Shown here: piece by piece, positions 1 through 9,122 of the stretch | Layout: each line of letters starts with the position of its first letter | Numbering within the stretch: the stretch's first letter is position 1 | Origin: Lacticaseibacillus baoqingensis | Lineage (GTDB): Bacteria > Bacillota > Bacilli > Lactobacillales > Lactobacillaceae | DNA length: 64,000 bases | Assembly (NCBI RefSeq): GCF_003946165.1 | Contig: NZ_RHOI01000001.1 | Span: 103,343-167,342, forward strand | Direction: 5' to 3' | Notes under the pieces: generated by a model | The model's input: only the letters and a program-made list of their open reading frames with translations | Databases searched by the model: none | What the model was told of the DNA's origin: nothing | Position numbers and translations under genes: made by a program

Positions 1-486
1 GCTTTGACCCCGGCGGAAACGGCATTATTAAAAAAAGCCACCAGCATGGCGCCGCGGGCTTTTTTGGAAGCGGCCAAAAAGGCCAAAAATGCGCGGGCAT
101 TTGCTGCGCCTAATGAGACATATGCCGTGCGCGATTTGGTACAGCGGCGGACGTTTCCAGAGGCAACAGTGAATATTTTGGTGGATTATGTCTTACGTTC
201 GTATGACAGTTTGAGCCAAGCGCTGCTCAATGGGTATGTCAGCCGCTGGGTCAATGCTAACGTCGATTCACCGCAAAGTGCTTTGGCCCAGATCCGCAAA
301 GAAACGCAGGCCAAGGCTAAGCCGCGTGCGAATTCGCAGCGACCGTCTCGGCAAGAAGAAACGCCCGCTTGGATGCAGCCGGGCTATACCCCGAAAACCC
401 AACCGGTTAGTGCCGAGCGCAAAGATAAGATCGCCGCGCGCCTGGCCAAGTTGAAGGCCCTTGAAGAAGGAGGTCGCCAAGAGTGA
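1..486 (+). CDS. dnaB: Replication initiation/membrane attachment protein DnaB, C-terminal part (partial)
   Basis: This is the C-terminal 161 codons of a longer gene whose start lies before the window; the frame is open from base 1. The product is assigned as Firmicute DnaB, the helicase-loading co-factor that works with DnaD and DnaI to place the replicative helicase on DNA. What is seen is a helical segment rich in Ala/Lys/Arg, with a DnaB/DnaD-type stretch around 'LVDYVLRSYDSLSQALLNGY' and a basic, disordered tail ending in a lysine-rich helix. The main support is position: its TGA stop overlaps the GTG start of dnaI (GTGA at 483-486), the usual dnaB-dnaI pair. The N-terminal winged-helix domain is outside the window. 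Confidence 0.85.
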   Translation, partial: ALTPAETALLKKATSMAPRAFLEAAKKAKNARAFAAPNETYAVRDLVQRRTFPEATVNILVDYVLRSYDSLSQALLNGYVSRWVNANVDSPQSALAQIRKETQAKAKPRANSQRPSRQEETPAWMQPGYTPKTQPVSAERKDKIAARLAKLKALEEGGRQE

Positions 487-1403
487 AAGACATGCAAGCA
501 GAATTACGCAAACTGATGGATCAACGCCACATGACTGGCGCCTATCGGCAAACCATTGCCAAAGCAGTTGCTGATCCTGAAGTCCAAGCCTTTTTAGCGG
601 CCAATCAAGCGGCCTTGGCCCCGGATGCAGTGGATCGCGGCGCCGCTAAGATCTATGAATTTGTCAATGAACGCAATAAACGCGCGGCTGGTGAAGCGAG
701 TTTTGCCCCAGGGTATCAGCCGCAGTTAGTGGTGGCTAACGGCCAATTAGATTTGGCCTATGAACCTACGCAAGCACGGGTGGCAGCTGAAGCCAAAGCG
801 GCTCAGCGGGCATTGGTCAAGGCAATCAATATGCCTAAAGCAATCGCGACGGCTAGTTTGGCCAATTATGATCCGACTGGCCGCGATGAAGCGTTGGATG
901 CGGCGACAGATTTTACCTTGGCCGTGGCCCAAGCACCGCATGCTTATCACCAAGGGCTTTATTTAACCGGGCCGTTTGGCGTCGGCAAAACCTATCTGCT
1001 AGGCGCCATCGCCAATCAACTGGCCAAACAAGGGATCGCTTCGACGCTGTTGCATGTGCCGACTTATGCCGTTGAGATGAAAGGGGCCATTCAAACCAAT
1101 TCGGTTTTAGCGAAGATCAACGCGATCAAAAAAGCACCGGTATTGATGTTGGATGATATTGGCGCTGAGGCTTTGAGCCCATGGTTTCGCGATGAGGTGT
1201 TGGGGATCATCTTGCAATATCGCATGCAAGAAGAAATGCCGACACTTTTTTCGAGCAATAAAACAATGGCAGAATTAACGCGCTATTTGGCCGGTTCCGA
1301 GCGCGGCGATAACGAAGCGCTCAAGGCTTCGCGGCTGATGGAGCGGATCAAATTTTTGGCCAAAGAGATCGCGGTTGGCGGCAATGATCGGCGCAACGGC
1401 TGA
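483..1403 (+). CDS. dnaI: Primosomal protein DnaI (helicase loader ATPase)
   Basis: DnaI is the AAA+ ATPase that loads the replicative helicase DnaC at oriC and at restart sites, acting in the cytoplasm with DnaB/DnaD. The 306-residue product has the family's two parts: an N-terminal helicase-binding domain (about residues 1-115) and a C-terminal AAA+ domain with Walker A GPFGVGKTYL (Lys169) and Walker B VLMLDDIGAE, followed by a sensor-like FSSNKT segment. The GTG at 483 is chosen because AAGGAGG sits nine bases upstream and it makes a GTGA overlap with the dnaB stop; ATG at 492 is a weaker alternative. It is cotranscribed with dnaB. A Thr T-box begins just downstream, so thrS has its own promoter. 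Confidence 0.95.
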   Translation: MKDMQAELRKLMDQRHMTGAYRQTIAKAVADPEVQAFLAANQAALAPDAVDRGAAKIYEFVNERNKRAAGEASFAPGYQPQLVVANGQLDLAYEPTQARVAAEAKAAQRALVKAINMPKAIATASLANYDPTGRDEALDAATDFTLAVAQAPHAYHQGLYLTGPFGVGKTYLLGAIANQLAKQGIASTLLHVPTYAVEMKGAIQTNSVLAKINAIKKAPVLMLDDIGAEALSPWFRDEVLGIILQYRMQEEMPTLFSSNKTMAELTRYLAGSERGDNEALKASRLMERIKFLAKEIAVGGNDRRNG

Positions 1404-1411
1404 AAAAAAAC

Positions 1412-1440
1412 TTGCATGCGCCAAGCGCCTGTGCTTTAAT
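1412..1440 (+). promoter_or_regulatory. Promoter of the thrS T-box transcript
   Basis: TTGCAT (1412-1417) and TTTAAT (1435-1440) are separated by 17 bases, a sigma-A type spacing, immediately before the T-box leader. Confidence 0.6.
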
Positions 1441-1655
1441 CAAAGTATCGAAGACGGAAGTTACAAGGATCATTCACAGAGAGCACACGCCTTGGCTGCA
1501 AGCGTGTCACGACCTGATCCGCACCACTTCTCGAGATGCCGTTAGGCCCCTGCTCGGGTTATCAGCATCGAGAGGAAAGCAGTGCTTTCAAGTCGGGTGG
1601 AACCGCGAGTGATCGTCCCGGATACCAGTGATGGTATCCGGGATTTTTGTTTACT
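1441..1655 (+). promoter_or_regulatory. T-box leader (threonine) with terminator upstream of thrS
   Basis: The T-box core GGGTGGAACCGCG is at 1595-1607. It is followed by a strong terminator hairpin, CCCGGATACC (1617-1626) against GGTATCCGGG (1633-1642), then a T-rich run. T-box leaders read uncharged tRNA: the T-box sequence pairs with the tRNA acceptor end and prevents the terminator. The downstream gene is thrS, so the specifier should be a Thr codon; ACC at 1523-1525, followed by A, is a plausible candidate, but the Stem I fold was not computed. The 313 bases between dnaI and thrS are filled by this element and its promoter. Confidence 0.93.
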
Positions 1656-1716
1656 TTCGGTTTTATCAAGCCTTGCAAGCCGCTTCCGAATATAAAACAT
1701 AAGGGGATCATCAGAT

Positions 1717-3687
1717 ATGTCAATCGCAATCACATTACCAGATAACAGCGTCAAGCACTGCGACGCTGGCGTGAGTGTTTTAGATGTTGCTAAGAGCATT
1801 GCTACCAGTTTGGCTAAAAAGGCCGTGGCTGGGAAAGTCGATGGCCAATTGGTCAGCCTCGATACCCAATTGAACGCCGATGCAAAGCTTGAAATCGTCA
1901 CGAAAGATTCTGCTGACGGGCTTGCGGTCTTACGGCAAACAGCCACTTTTGTTTTGGCTGCTGCGATCAAGGAATTATACCCAGACGTGCGTTTGGGCCA
2001 AGGCGAAGCCCAAGCAGACGGCTTCTTTTACGACACCGACAAAGATGATGGTCAACTGACTGTCGATCAGCTGCCAGAGATCAAAGCCAAGATGGCAGAA
2101 ATCGTCAAAGCAGATCAAAAGATCGCTGCTAAGACCTTGAGCCAAGCCGAAGCGCTGACTTATTTTGCCAACGAACCCTTCAAAAAGCAATTGGTTCAAG
2201 CTCAAGCAGGCGAGATCAAAGGGTTTCAACTCGGCGACTTCTTTGATTTTGAAGAAGCAGCCTTGTTGCCAAGTTTGAAGGAGCTCAAGCATTTCTCCTT
2301 GCTTTCTGTTGCCGGGGCTTATTGGGAAGGCAAGTCTTCTAATCCGATGCTCCAACGGATCTATGGGACCGCTTATTACAAAGAAGCCGATCTTGAAGAT
2401 GATGCGAAGCGGCGTCAAGAAGCGAAAGAACGCGACCACCGTAACATTGGCCGGGATCTGGACTTATTCTTCGTCGATCCTAAAGCCGGGGCTGGCTTGC
2501 CTTACTGGATGCCTAATGGCGCAACCATTCGCCGTGTGATCGAACGCTACATCATCGACAAGGAACTTGCCGATGGCTATCAACATGTTTACACCCCAGT
2601 GCTAGCTAACCTGGATATGTACAAGACTTCTGGTCACTGGGATCACTACCGCGAAGATATGTTCCCGCCAATGGACATGGGCGATGGCGAAATGCTTGAA
2701 TTGCGGCCAATGAACTGCCCATCGCATATCCAGATCTACAAGCATCACATCCGTTCGTACCGGGACCTGCCATTGCGGATCGCTGAATTAGGGATGATGC
2801 ATCGTTATGAAAAATCTGGCGCCTTATCTGGTCTGCAACGGGTCCGGGAAATGACCTTAAACGACGGTCACACCTTTGTGGCGTTAGACCAGATCCAAGA
2901 AGAATTCAAGAAGATCCTGCGCTTGATCATGGATGTTTACGAAGACTTCAACATCAATGATTACTCGTTCCGCTTATCTTATCGTGATCCGAAGAACACT
3001 GAAAAGTACTTCGATGACGAAGAAATGTGGACCCGCAGCCAAGCGATGCTCAAAGGCGCCATGGATGATTTGGGCTTGGATTATTATGAAGCAGAAGGCG
3101 AAGCCGCCTTTTATGGGCCAAAGCTGGATATCCAAACCAAGACCGCACTTGGCAATGACGAAACCATGTCCACCATTCAATTGGACTTCATGCTGCCAGA
3201 ACGGTTCGAATTGACCTACGTGGGCAACGATGGTCAAGAACATCGTCCAGTCATGATCCATCGCGGCGTGGTGGGGACCATGGAACGGTTCATCGCTTAT
3301 CTGACCGAGATCTACAAAGGGGCTTTCCCAACTTGGTTAGCGCCTACGCAAGCAATTTTGATCCCAGTGGCCGATGTGCATGATGACTATGTTCAAGAAC
3401 TCAAGCGCAAGATGTTGGCAGCCGGCTTACGCGTCGAAGTGGATAACCGCAACGAGAAGATGGGCTATAAGATCCGCGAAGCTCAAACCCGCAAGGTGCC
3501 ATACACCGTGGTGGTCGGCGACAAGGAAGTTGCCGATGCCGGCGTTTCAGTTCGCCGTTATGGTGAAGAACATGCTGAAGAAGAATCGATCAAGATGTTT
3601 GTCGAAGCCATGCAAGCGGAAGTCCGCAACTACTCCCGTGATGGCAAACGCAAGCCTAGCGAAATCGATAAAGTCTTAGGCGACTAG
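1717..3687 (+). CDS. thrS: Threonine--tRNA ligase
   Basis: Class II aminoacyl-tRNA synthetase charging tRNA-Thr. The 656-residue protein has the full family layout: N-terminal TGS domain (about 1-65), editing-type second domain (65-230), class II catalytic core (about 240-540) and anticodon-binding domain (540-640). Visible marks include the second-domain end motif [17 protein letters not shown], the zinc-ligand segment MNCPSH, the motif 2 region [18 protein letters not shown] and the motif 3 region [12 protein letters not shown]. The ATG at 1717 is preceded by AAGGGGATC at a suitable distance. Expression is governed by the Thr T-box directly upstream. A terminator follows at 3705-3737, so it is monocistronic here. 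Confidence 0.97.
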   Translation: MSIAITLPDNSVKHCDAGVSVLDVAKSIATSLAKKAVAGKVDGQLVSLDTQLNADAKLEIVTKDSADGLAVLRQTATFVLAAAIKELYPDVRLGQGEAQADGFFYDTDKDDGQLTVDQLPEIKAKMAEIVKADQKIAAKTLSQAEALTYFANEPFKKQLVQAQAGEIKGFQLGDFFDFEEAALLPSLKELKHFSLLSVAGAYWEGKSSNPMLQRIYGTAYYKEADLEDDAKRRQEAKERDHRNIGRDLDLFFVDPKAGAGLPYWMPNGATIRRVIERYIIDKELADGYQHVYTPVLANLDMYKTSGHWDHYREDMFPPMDMGDGEMLELRPMNCPSHIQIYKHHIRSYRDLPLRIAELGMMHRYEKSGALSGLQRVREMTLNDGHTFVALDQIQEEFKKILRLIMDVYEDFNINDYSFRLSYRDPKNTEKYFDDEEMWTRSQAMLKGAMDDLGLDYYEAEGEAAFYGPKLDIQTKTALGNDETMSTIQLDFMLPERFELTYVGNDGQEHRPVMIHRGVVGTMERFIAYLTEIYKGAFPTWLAPTQAILIPVADVHDDYVQELKRKMLAAGLRVEVDNRNEKMGYKIREAQTRKVPYTVVVGDKEVADAGVSVRRYGEEHAEEESIKMFVEAMQAEVRNYSRDGKRKPSEIDKVLGD

Positions 3688-3704
3688 TATTATATAGAAG
3701 CAAA

Positions 3705-3737
3705 ACGATCGGCGCTTTAAGTGCCGATCGTTTTTTG
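3705..3737 (+). terminator. Intrinsic terminator after thrS
   Basis: ACGATCGGC and GCCGATCGT form a nine-pair stem around a nine-base loop, followed by TTTTTT. Confidence 0.9.
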
Positions 3738-3801
3738 ATGCAATAAGTTATATAATGACGTCACGGGAGTTGGGGAATATTTAACGAGGAGTGAAAATTT
3801 T

Positions 3802-5139
3802 ATGGGATCAGTCAGATATCGCAAGCCGATAGTGCTGGGGGCAGCCTTGTTGATCTTGTTAGTCGCAGGATTAGGGTGGTGGTTGCTGATGAAGCATCAA
3901 CAACAAGCGGCTCAACAGCGCATTGATCAGGTAATTGTGCATGCAAAGCACAACCATCACGGGCGCGTCATCATTGAACACCATGCAGGCGGACGATTGG
4001 TGTATTTGTTACCACAAAAGATGCATAAGATCGCCCCTGCCGTGCGCCAGCGCGTCACGGCAGCGCTGCCTCAGTCCGGCAGTCAGCCGATGGTCCTTGC
4101 TAAAGTGACCACGACGACTAGCGGGGTAGCTGCAGTTGCACAACAGCAGCTGCGCATGACCACTTATCGCGTACAAGGTCGGCAAATGCAGCGCCATCAA
4201 TTGCCGCAACAGCCACTGGGGTTGGTGCAGGCGCAAACTGGCAAAGCGGCAACCGTGGGTGATCTTGTGCCTGATGACGGCAGCCGGCGGGCGATCAATT
4301 ATCTGGCTAAGCAGATCATGGTCAAAAAGCATCGGCAAACGGCAGTTAGTTTAGAAAAAATATTGGCGCAGCCGTTATTGGCCAGCCTGCAGGCGAAAAA
4401 TTTCAGCCTCGCAAAACGCCAGCTGCAGATCAATGACACTAAGGGCAAACCGCTTGTCAGCGTGCCGTTGGCCAAGCTCAAAGGGTACTTGAAAGGGCAG
4501 CGGGTACCGGTGGAGGCAGGCAAAGTCATCGCGTTGACGTTTGATGATGGGCCCAATGACAAGACGACGCCGCAGATCCTCAAAACCTTGGCTGCTGCCA
4601 AAGTCAAAGCCACCTTTTTCATGGTCGGTACCGGTTTGCGGGAGTATCCCCAAACTGCCCGGGCAGTGGCCCAAGCAGGCCATGAAATCGGGATCCATAC
4701 ATATGATCATCCGTACTTACCCAAGCTGACGCCGACTGCTGCCAAAGATGAGATCTATGGCAAAATGGCGTTGACGTACTACCAAGTGCTTGGTCAGCTG
4801 CCAACGCTTTTGCGGCCGCCATTTGGGGCAATATCTGCACCGATCGCTCAAGTTGAGGACCTGCCGGCGATCCAATGGTCGATCGATTCTCAAGATTGGC
4901 GTTCCCGCAACGCAGCGGCGATCATTGCCCGCGTCAACGCGACTGCCACTAACGGCGGGATCGTCTTGATGCATGACATTCAACCGGCAACCGTCCAGGC
5001 GCTGCCGACAGTGATTTCACAACTGAAAGCGCAAGGCTATCGGTTTGTGACGGTCAGTGAGCTTTTCGGCGGGCACTTGCTGCCTGGCCAGCAATATTTT
5101 GGGCGCGGGGATGAACGGGCCGTGACCACCGCTTCTTAG
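3802..5139 (+). CDS. Membrane-anchored polysaccharide deacetylase (PgdA-like, NodB domain)
   Basis: Predicted extracellular N-deacetylase acting on cell-wall glycan, most likely peptidoglycan GlcNAc. The 445-residue protein has a short basic start and one membrane segment (about residues 10-30), a 200-residue extracytoplasmic linker region, then a NodB homology domain (about 240-425). NodB motifs are complete: TFDDGPN (metal-binding and catalytic Asp pair), HEIGIHTYDHPYL (the His-x3-His metal ligands), RPPFGA, DSQDWRSRN and IVLMHDI. Known members confer lysozyme resistance; that role here is inference. It lies between thrS and infC with its own upstream region (TATAAT at 3751-3756, weak -35). 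A GAGGAG ribosome site precedes the ATG. Confidence 0.85.
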   Translation: MGSVRYRKPIVLGAALLILLVAGLGWWLLMKHQQQAAQQRIDQVIVHAKHNHHGRVIIEHHAGGRLVYLLPQKMHKIAPAVRQRVTAALPQSGSQPMVLAKVTTTTSGVAAVAQQQLRMTTYRVQGRQMQRHQLPQQPLGLVQAQTGKAATVGDLVPDDGSRRAINYLAKQIMVKKHRQTAVSLEKILAQPLLASLQAKNFSLAKRQLQINDTKGKPLVSVPLAKLKGYLKGQRVPVEAGKVIALTFDDGPNDKTTPQILKTLAAAKVKATFFMVGTGLREYPQTARAVAQAGHEIGIHTYDHPYLPKLTPTAAKDEIYGKMALTYYQVLGQLPTLLRPPFGAISAPIAQVEDLPAIQWSIDSQDWRSRNAAAIIARVNATATNGGIVLMHDIQPATVQALPTVISQLKAQGYRFVTVSELFGGHLLPGQQYFGRGDERAVTTAS

Positions 5140-5152
5140 TCAATAAAAAGGC

Positions 5153-5181
5153 TTGACGGTCACAAAGTTGTCCTGTATAGT
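5153..5181 (+). promoter_or_regulatory. Promoter of the infC-rpmI-rplT operon
   Basis: TTGACG (5153-5158) and TATAGT (5176-5181) are 17 bases apart, a strong sigma-A promoter directly after the deacetylase gene. Confidence 0.8.
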
Positions 5182-5187
5182 TGAACA

Positions 5188-5307
5188 CGTTGAGAAAACA
5201 AGCAGAAGTTCCCGCTTCTCGCCCACGTCATTGTGACCGCTAGGCTAAAACGTACGGATATATATTCGCGGCGGGGACCCATGTGGTCTCGGCCGCTTTG
5301 CTTTTTT
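5188..5307 (+). promoter_or_regulatory. L20-type ribosomal protein leader with attenuator
   Basis: About 145 untranslated bases separate the promoter from infC. The distal part forms a GC-rich hairpin, GCGGCGGGGACC against GGTCTCGGCCGC around 5269-5296, followed by TTTGCTTTTTT: an intrinsic terminator before the first gene. In Bacillus and relatives, L20 represses infC-rpmI-rplT by binding such a leader and favouring termination. That this leader works the same way is inferred from gene order and the terminator; the L20-binding site was not mapped. Confidence 0.75.
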
Positions 5308-5334
5308 CTCGAAATTATTTGGAGGTGAATTGCC

Positions 5335-5856
5335 ATAGCTAGAGATATGATGGTCAACTCGGGGATTCGTTCACGTGAAGTACGCTTGATCTCCCAAACT
5401 GGAGAACAACTCGGTGTGAAGTCTACCCGCGATGCCCTTGCGTTAGCTGAACAAGCTAACCTGGATCTTGTCCTTGTGTCACCGAACGCCAAGCCGCCTG
5501 TTGCCCGCATCATGGACTTCGGAAAGTTCCGCTTCGAACTGCAAAAGAAGCAGCGTGAAGCGCGCAAGAAACAAAAAACCATCAGCATCAAGGAAATTCG
5601 CTTGAGCCCAACGATCGGCGAGGCTGACTTCAACACCCGTTTGAAGAATGCGACCAAGTTCCTCGAAAAAGGGGACAAGGTCAAGGTCTCGGTTCGATTC
5701 CGTGGTCGGGCGATCACCCATAAGGACTTAGGTCAAAAAGTCCTTGAACAGATGGCAGAGGCGACTAAAGACCTCGCCGTCGTCGAATCTCGTCCCAAGA
5801 TGGACGGGCGGAGCATGTTCTTGATGCTCGCACCAAAACCTGACAACAAAAAGTAG
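5335..5856 (+). CDS. infC: Translation initiation factor IF-3 (probable ATA start)
   Basis: IF-3 binds the 30S subunit, blocks early 50S joining and proofreads start-codon selection. The product has the usual N-domain ([13 protein letters not shown]), basic linker (around [11 protein letters not shown]) and C-domain ([19 protein letters not shown] ... VRFRGR). Start choice is notable. The ATG at 5347 would leave GGAGG (5321-5325) 21 bases away. An in-frame ATA at 5335 gives a nine-base spacing and adds the conserved IARD residues; an ATT at 5329 is too close to the ribosome site. Rare start codons in infC are known to underlie IF-3 autoregulation. First gene of infC-rpmI-rplT. Confidence 0.95.
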   Translation: MARDMMVNSGIRSREVRLISQTGEQLGVKSTRDALALAEQANLDLVLVSPNAKPPVARIMDFGKFRFELQKKQREARKKQKTISIKEIRLSPTIGEADFNTRLKNATKFLEKGDKVKVSVRFRGRAITHKDLGQKVLEQMAEATKDLAVVESRPKMDGRSMFLMLAPKPDNKK

Positions 5857-5884
5857 TCAGAACGTTATTTAGGAGGAAATCGTC

Positions 5885-6085
5885 ATGCCAAAATTCAAGA
5901 CTCACCGCGCTTCTGCTAAGCGCTTCAAGAAGACCGCTAGCGGTGCTTTGAAGCGGGGCCACGCCTACACGTCTCACCGTTTCCACGGTAAGACCAAGAA
6001 GCAGCGTCGTCAACTGCGCAAGTCCGGCTTGGTATCCCATTCCGATATGAAGCGGATCCGCCAGATGCTCAGCCAAATGAAGTAA
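5885..6085 (+). CDS. rpmI: 50S ribosomal protein L35
   Basis: A 66-residue, highly basic protein starting [19 protein letters not shown] and ending in the family's [22 protein letters not shown] pattern: full-length bacterial L35, a structural component of the large subunit. AGGAGG precedes the ATG by nine bases. It sits 28 bases after infC and 103 bases before rplT in the conserved operon under the L20-type leader. Confidence 0.98.
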   Translation: MPKFKTHRASAKRFKKTASGALKRGHAYTSHRFHGKTKKQRRQLRKSGLVSHSDMKRIRQMLSQMK

Positions 6086-6188
6086 AGCGCGTCCAGTGGC
6101 GTCGCTTGATGCCACGCGAAAGCGCGTTTAAGTTGAGCACGGATCGCGCGCTCGAAGTTTTTCGTTAATGATTTGAGGAGGAATTCTA

Positions 6189-6545
6189 ATGCCACGTGTT
6201 AAAGGTGGAACCGTAACTCGCAAACGCCGCAAGAAGGTACTGAAGCTCGCTAAGGGTTATCGCGGTGCCAAGCACTTACTGTTTAAGTCCGCAAATGCTC
6301 AAGTGATGGTTTCTTATCGCTATGCATTCCGTGATCGTCGTGCTAAAAAGCGTGACTTCCGGCGTCTTTGGATCGCGCGGATCAACGCAGCCGCACGTTT
6401 GAACGACATTTCTTATAGCAAGCTGATGCATGGCTTAAAGTTGGCCAACATCGATATGAACCGTAAGATGTTAGCAGACATTGCGATTTCTGACCCAGAA
6501 AGCTTCACGGCTTTGGCAGATACCGCTAAGAAAGCTTTAGCATAA
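6189..6545 (+). CDS. rplT: 50S ribosomal protein L20
   Basis: Full-length (118-residue) L20, an early-assembly protein of the 50S subunit and the autogenous repressor of this operon in relatives. Sequence marks are [18 protein letters not shown], the YRGAKH segment, and the C-terminal domain with [31 protein letters not shown] lies before the ATG. The rpmI-rplT gap contains a GTGGC/GCCAC hairpin at about 6096-6115 of unknown use; it could be an internal L20 contact or a processing site, which is speculation. A strong terminator follows at 6591. Confidence 0.98.
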   Translation: MPRVKGGTVTRKRRKKVLKLAKGYRGAKHLLFKSANAQVMVSYRYAFRDRRAKKRDFRRLWIARINAAARLNDISYSKLMHGLKLANIDMNRKMLADIAISDPESFTALADTAKKALA

Positions 6546-6590
6546 GCACTAAGTTGACTGAAACATAAACGGTGACAGTCAGCAAAATAA

Positions 6591-6630
6591 CACCCCGCCA
6601 TCGCGATATTCTCGCGATGGCGGGGTGTTT
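6591..6630 (+). terminator. Strong terminator between rplT and the convergent oxidoreductase gene
   Basis: A perfect 16-pair stem (6591-6606 with 6612-6627), CACCCCGCC to GGCGGGGTG, followed by TTTGTGTTT. Its symmetry means it may also serve the minus-strand operon ending at 6649. Confidence 0.85.
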
Positions 6631-6648
6631 GTGTTTAACCGCAGCTGC

Positions 6649-7593
6649 TCACAACTGCGTCAGATCCTGATGGGCTTGCGCCAGCACCGGATCCGGCTGC
6701 ATCACCACCAGCTTGCCGGAGACATTTCCGGCGTCTAAGCGCGCATGTCCGGCTTGGACGCCGGCTAGGTTAAATGGCAGGCGTTTGGCGATCCGCATGG
6801 TCAACCCCCAAGTGCGCGCGACGGTCACTAAGGCATTTAATGCCGCTTGAGTGGGGGCCATTTTTGTCAGTGACAAAGCTGTAAAGGGACCCGCAGGCAG
6901 CTCCACGGCAGCAGTGGTCACGACCACGCCGCCAGGCACGACCAGTTTGGCTGGCAAGGTGCGATCGCCGCCGCCATTGATCGCATCGACAACAAAATCA
7001 CTGCGAAACTCAGCGTCGGCATAAGTGGTGATCGTATCAGCCCCAAGTTGTGAAAGCCAGGCGTGTTGTTTAGCGCTAGCCACGGCGTGCACGATCACCC
7101 CATGCGCTTGCGCAAATTGCAGCAAGACTGAACCGATACCGCCACCTGCGCCTAAGATCGTGAGGCTTTGGCCTGCATGCGCATTCAACATGGTAAACAC
7201 CGTATAAGCGGCGATCCCCACTTGGGGTAAAGCGGCGGCATCCATGAAACTTAAGGCACTGGGTTTATGGATCACTTTAGTTTCACTGGCCGTGACATAC
7301 TCGCTGTAGCCGCCAAGCGGACGATAGTTGATCACCAAATCACCGATCGCAAAATCAGTGATCGCTGCGCCAATTGCGGTGACTTGCCCCACCACATCGG
7401 TGCCTGGGACAATGGGAAATTGCATTGGGCGGCTCGCCGCTTGATCGCCGCGGCGTAAGCTGGCATCATAAGGATTCAACCCAAACCCCAAGACCTTGAG
7501 TTGGACTTGATCGGCCTTAGGGACCGGCCGTTGGGTGGTCAAGGTGGTGAACACGTCAGGTCCGCCGAAGCGTTCAAAGCCAAAACGTTGCAT
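6649..7593 (-). CDS. Zinc-type alcohol dehydrogenase-like quinone oxidoreductase (NADP-dependent, MDR family)
   Basis: Medium-chain dehydrogenase/reductase of the zeta-crystallin/quinone-oxidoreductase type, predicted to reduce quinones or enones with NADPH. The N-terminal GroES-like half contains GFGLNPYDASLRRGD and PGTDVVGQVTAIG; the Rossmann half contains the nucleotide motif LGAGGGIGSVLLQFAQAHG. It lacks the structural zinc cysteine cluster of classical ADHs, as usual for this subfamily. The ATG at 7593 is chosen; GTG at 7596 is possible (AAAGGAG upstream). It is the last gene of a four-gene operon with an esterase and two ring-cleavage dioxygenase-like proteins, which supports a role in quinone/electrophile defence. 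The actual substrate is unknown. Confidence 0.82.
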   Translation of the reverse strand: MQRFGFERFGGPDVFTTLTTQRPVPKADQVQLKVLGFGLNPYDASLRRGDQAASRPMQFPIVPGTDVVGQVTAIGAAITDFAIGDLVINYRPLGGYSEYVTASETKVIHKPSALSFMDAAALPQVGIAAYTVFTMLNAHAGQSLTILGAGGGIGSVLLQFAQAHGVIVHAVASAKQHAWLSQLGADTITTYADAEFRSDFVVDAINGGGDRTLPAKLVVPGGVVVTTAAVELPAGPFTALSLTKMAPTQAALNALVTVARTWGLTMRIAKRLPFNLAGVQAGHARLDAGNVSGKLVVMQPDPVLAQAHQDLTQL

Positions 7594-7596
7594 CAC

Positions 7597-8199
7597 TTAC
7601 ACTCCTTTCAAAATTCGTTGCAGCCAATCACGTGCAGCTAACAACTCAGCGTGGGTCAAGCGATGACCGTGAGCGTGGCGGTAAATCGTCAAAGGCGCAT
7701 GGTTTTGTTGCAAGCGTGCGCTTAAGGCGGTAAAAGCCGCTGGCGACACATACGGATCGTTCGTCCCAAAAGACAGCCAAGTCGGGATCGCGGGTAAACT
7801 GGGGTCATTTTGCGCACTCACAGTGGTGGCATGAAATAAAATGGCGCTTGCAAAAGGCGTGGCCCGATGCAAGAGCGCATACGCGGCGATATTGGCACCA
7901 TTGGAATAACCCACCACGGTGATTGGTCGTTTTGCTAAGCCGTGGTCGGCCAAAGCGGCCATGGCGGTCGTCAATAACCATGTGGTTTGGTGCTCAAGGT
8001 CGCTTTGATCAAAAGCGCCATTGGCAGTATGCCGGAAATAACGGGATTGACCATTTTCGACGACGCGACCGCCGATCGCCAACAGTGGGGCAGCTGGGTC
8101 CAGCAAGCGCCCGATCGGCAATAAATCGCGCTCACTGCCGCCAGTACCGTGCAATAACAATAATGGCTGGCGGTTTTGCCCAGGCCTAAAAATCGTCAC
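7597..8199 (-). CDS. Carboxylesterase of the MhqD type (alpha/beta hydrolase)
   Basis: A 200-residue alpha/beta hydrolase resembling Bacillus MhqD, a predicted carboxylesterase of the methylhydroquinone regulon. Visible motifs are the oxyanion loop LLLLHGTGG, nucleophile elbow VVGYSNGANIA (Ser in GxSxG), the acid region SFGTNDPYVS and the catalytic His in HAHGHRLT. The GTG at 8199 is preferred: it overlaps the upstream stop as GTGA and lies six bases from GGAGGG; an ATG two codons earlier would abut the ribosome site. The resulting length equals that of MhqD relatives. Middle gene of the quinone-resistance operon; the substrate is not evident from sequence. Confidence 0.83.
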   Translation of the reverse strand: MTIFRPGQNRQPLLLLHGTGGSERDLLPIGRLLDPAAPLLAIGGRVVENGQSRYFRHTANGAFDQSDLEHQTTWLLTTAMAALADHGLAKRPITVVGYSNGANIAAYALLHRATPFASAILFHATTVSAQNDPSLPAIPTWLSFGTNDPYVSPAAFTALSARLQQNHAPLTIYRHAHGHRLTHAELLAARDWLQRILKGV

Positions 8200-9122
8200 G
8201 ACCATCCCTCCAACGATAAGGGCAGCTGCGCGGTGATTTCTGCGCGCCGCGGCTCTAAACTTGCCGGCAGTGTCAGGCCGGTTGCGCGAGTGGGCCAATG
8301 AGTGCGTGTGGCGAGTTCAAAGCGCATCCGTGGGGTGACGCGAAAATAGATCGACTTGAAGCCGTTGCGGTCAAGGATCGCCGAATGCGCCCAGCCATGT
8401 GCGCTGAAAGCAGCCGCAGCGGCAGGCAGGCTTGATTCATCGGCAACCGCAAAAGCGGCATGATGACCCATATCAGTGCCTGGGATCGTTAACGGCAAGT
8501 CGCTGCGCTGTTCCACCCAAACCAGGTGACCGGCAGGGTCTTGGAATTGGTGCCAGTTGCCAGTGATCTGATGGTGGTGATACGGCAATACTTGCGTCAT
8601 CAAGGTGATCAAAGGGGCTGGGTTCAGTGCGCGAATCGTCAATGGGCCCAAGCCGATGATCCGAAATGCGGCAGGAATGGTTGAGGCGGTGGGCGTGGTG
8701 GGGATCATAGCGCTGGGCGCAGCGGGTGGGCAGACCAATTGAAAGCGCAGCCCTTGCCTGGTGGTAAAGGTAAAGCCGGCATGGCCAAAGCGGTGCTGAA
8801 CCATTTCTACCGCGAGGCCTTGTGCGTCTAAGCGAGTTTGCCAAAATGGCAAGGCGTCTGCGCTGGCAACAGCCAAGCTGATCGGCGTCAAGAGATTGGT
8901 CCCACGATACGCTGGGGTTTGCCCAGGCTGACAAAACACAGTCAACGCGGCAGCGGTTGCCGCTAAATCAGCCGTGAAAATCAAATGTTCGCTGCTTGGA
9001 TCGTCAAGGTTCACGGTTTGTTGGCGTAAGTGCAGCCCGAGGGTCTTTGTCATCAACGTGAAGAACGCTTGTGGGGCACTGGTGGTGACCGTGATGTGGT
9101 GAAGGCCTTGAGTTTCAATCAT
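8196..9122 (-). CDS. VOC-family ring-cleavage dioxygenase-like protein (MhqO type), second copy
   Basis: Two-module vicinal-oxygen-chelate (glyoxalase/extradiol dioxygenase) protein of 308 residues. The N-module begins with GLHHITVTTSAPQAFFTLM, whose first His is a typical metal ligand. The C-module includes GLGPLTIRAL and MGHHAAFAV (His ligand) and ends FKSIYFRVTPRMRFELAT (acidic ligand). Bacillus MhqO-type proteins are thought to open hydroquinone or catechol rings. It is more diverged than its neighbour at 9115-9978, with which it overlaps by eight bases. The ATG at 9122 has GGGGTGA upstream. The two copies may form a heteromer or act on different quinones; that is inference. Confidence 0.82.
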   Translation of the reverse strand: MIETQGLHHITVTTSAPQAFFTLMTKTLGLHLRQQTVNLDDPSSEHLIFTADLAATAAALTVFCQPGQTPAYRGTNLLTPISLAVASADALPFWQTRLDAQGLAVEMVQHRFGHAGFTFTTRQGLRFQLVCPPAAPSAMIPTTPTASTIPAAFRIIGLGPLTIRALNPAPLITLMTQVLPYHHHQITGNWHQFQDPAGHLVWVEQRSDLPLTIPGTDMGHHAAFAVADESSLPAAAAAFSAHGWAHSAILDRNGFKSIYFRVTPRMRFELATRTHWPTRATGLTLPASLEPRRAEITAQLPLSLEGWS

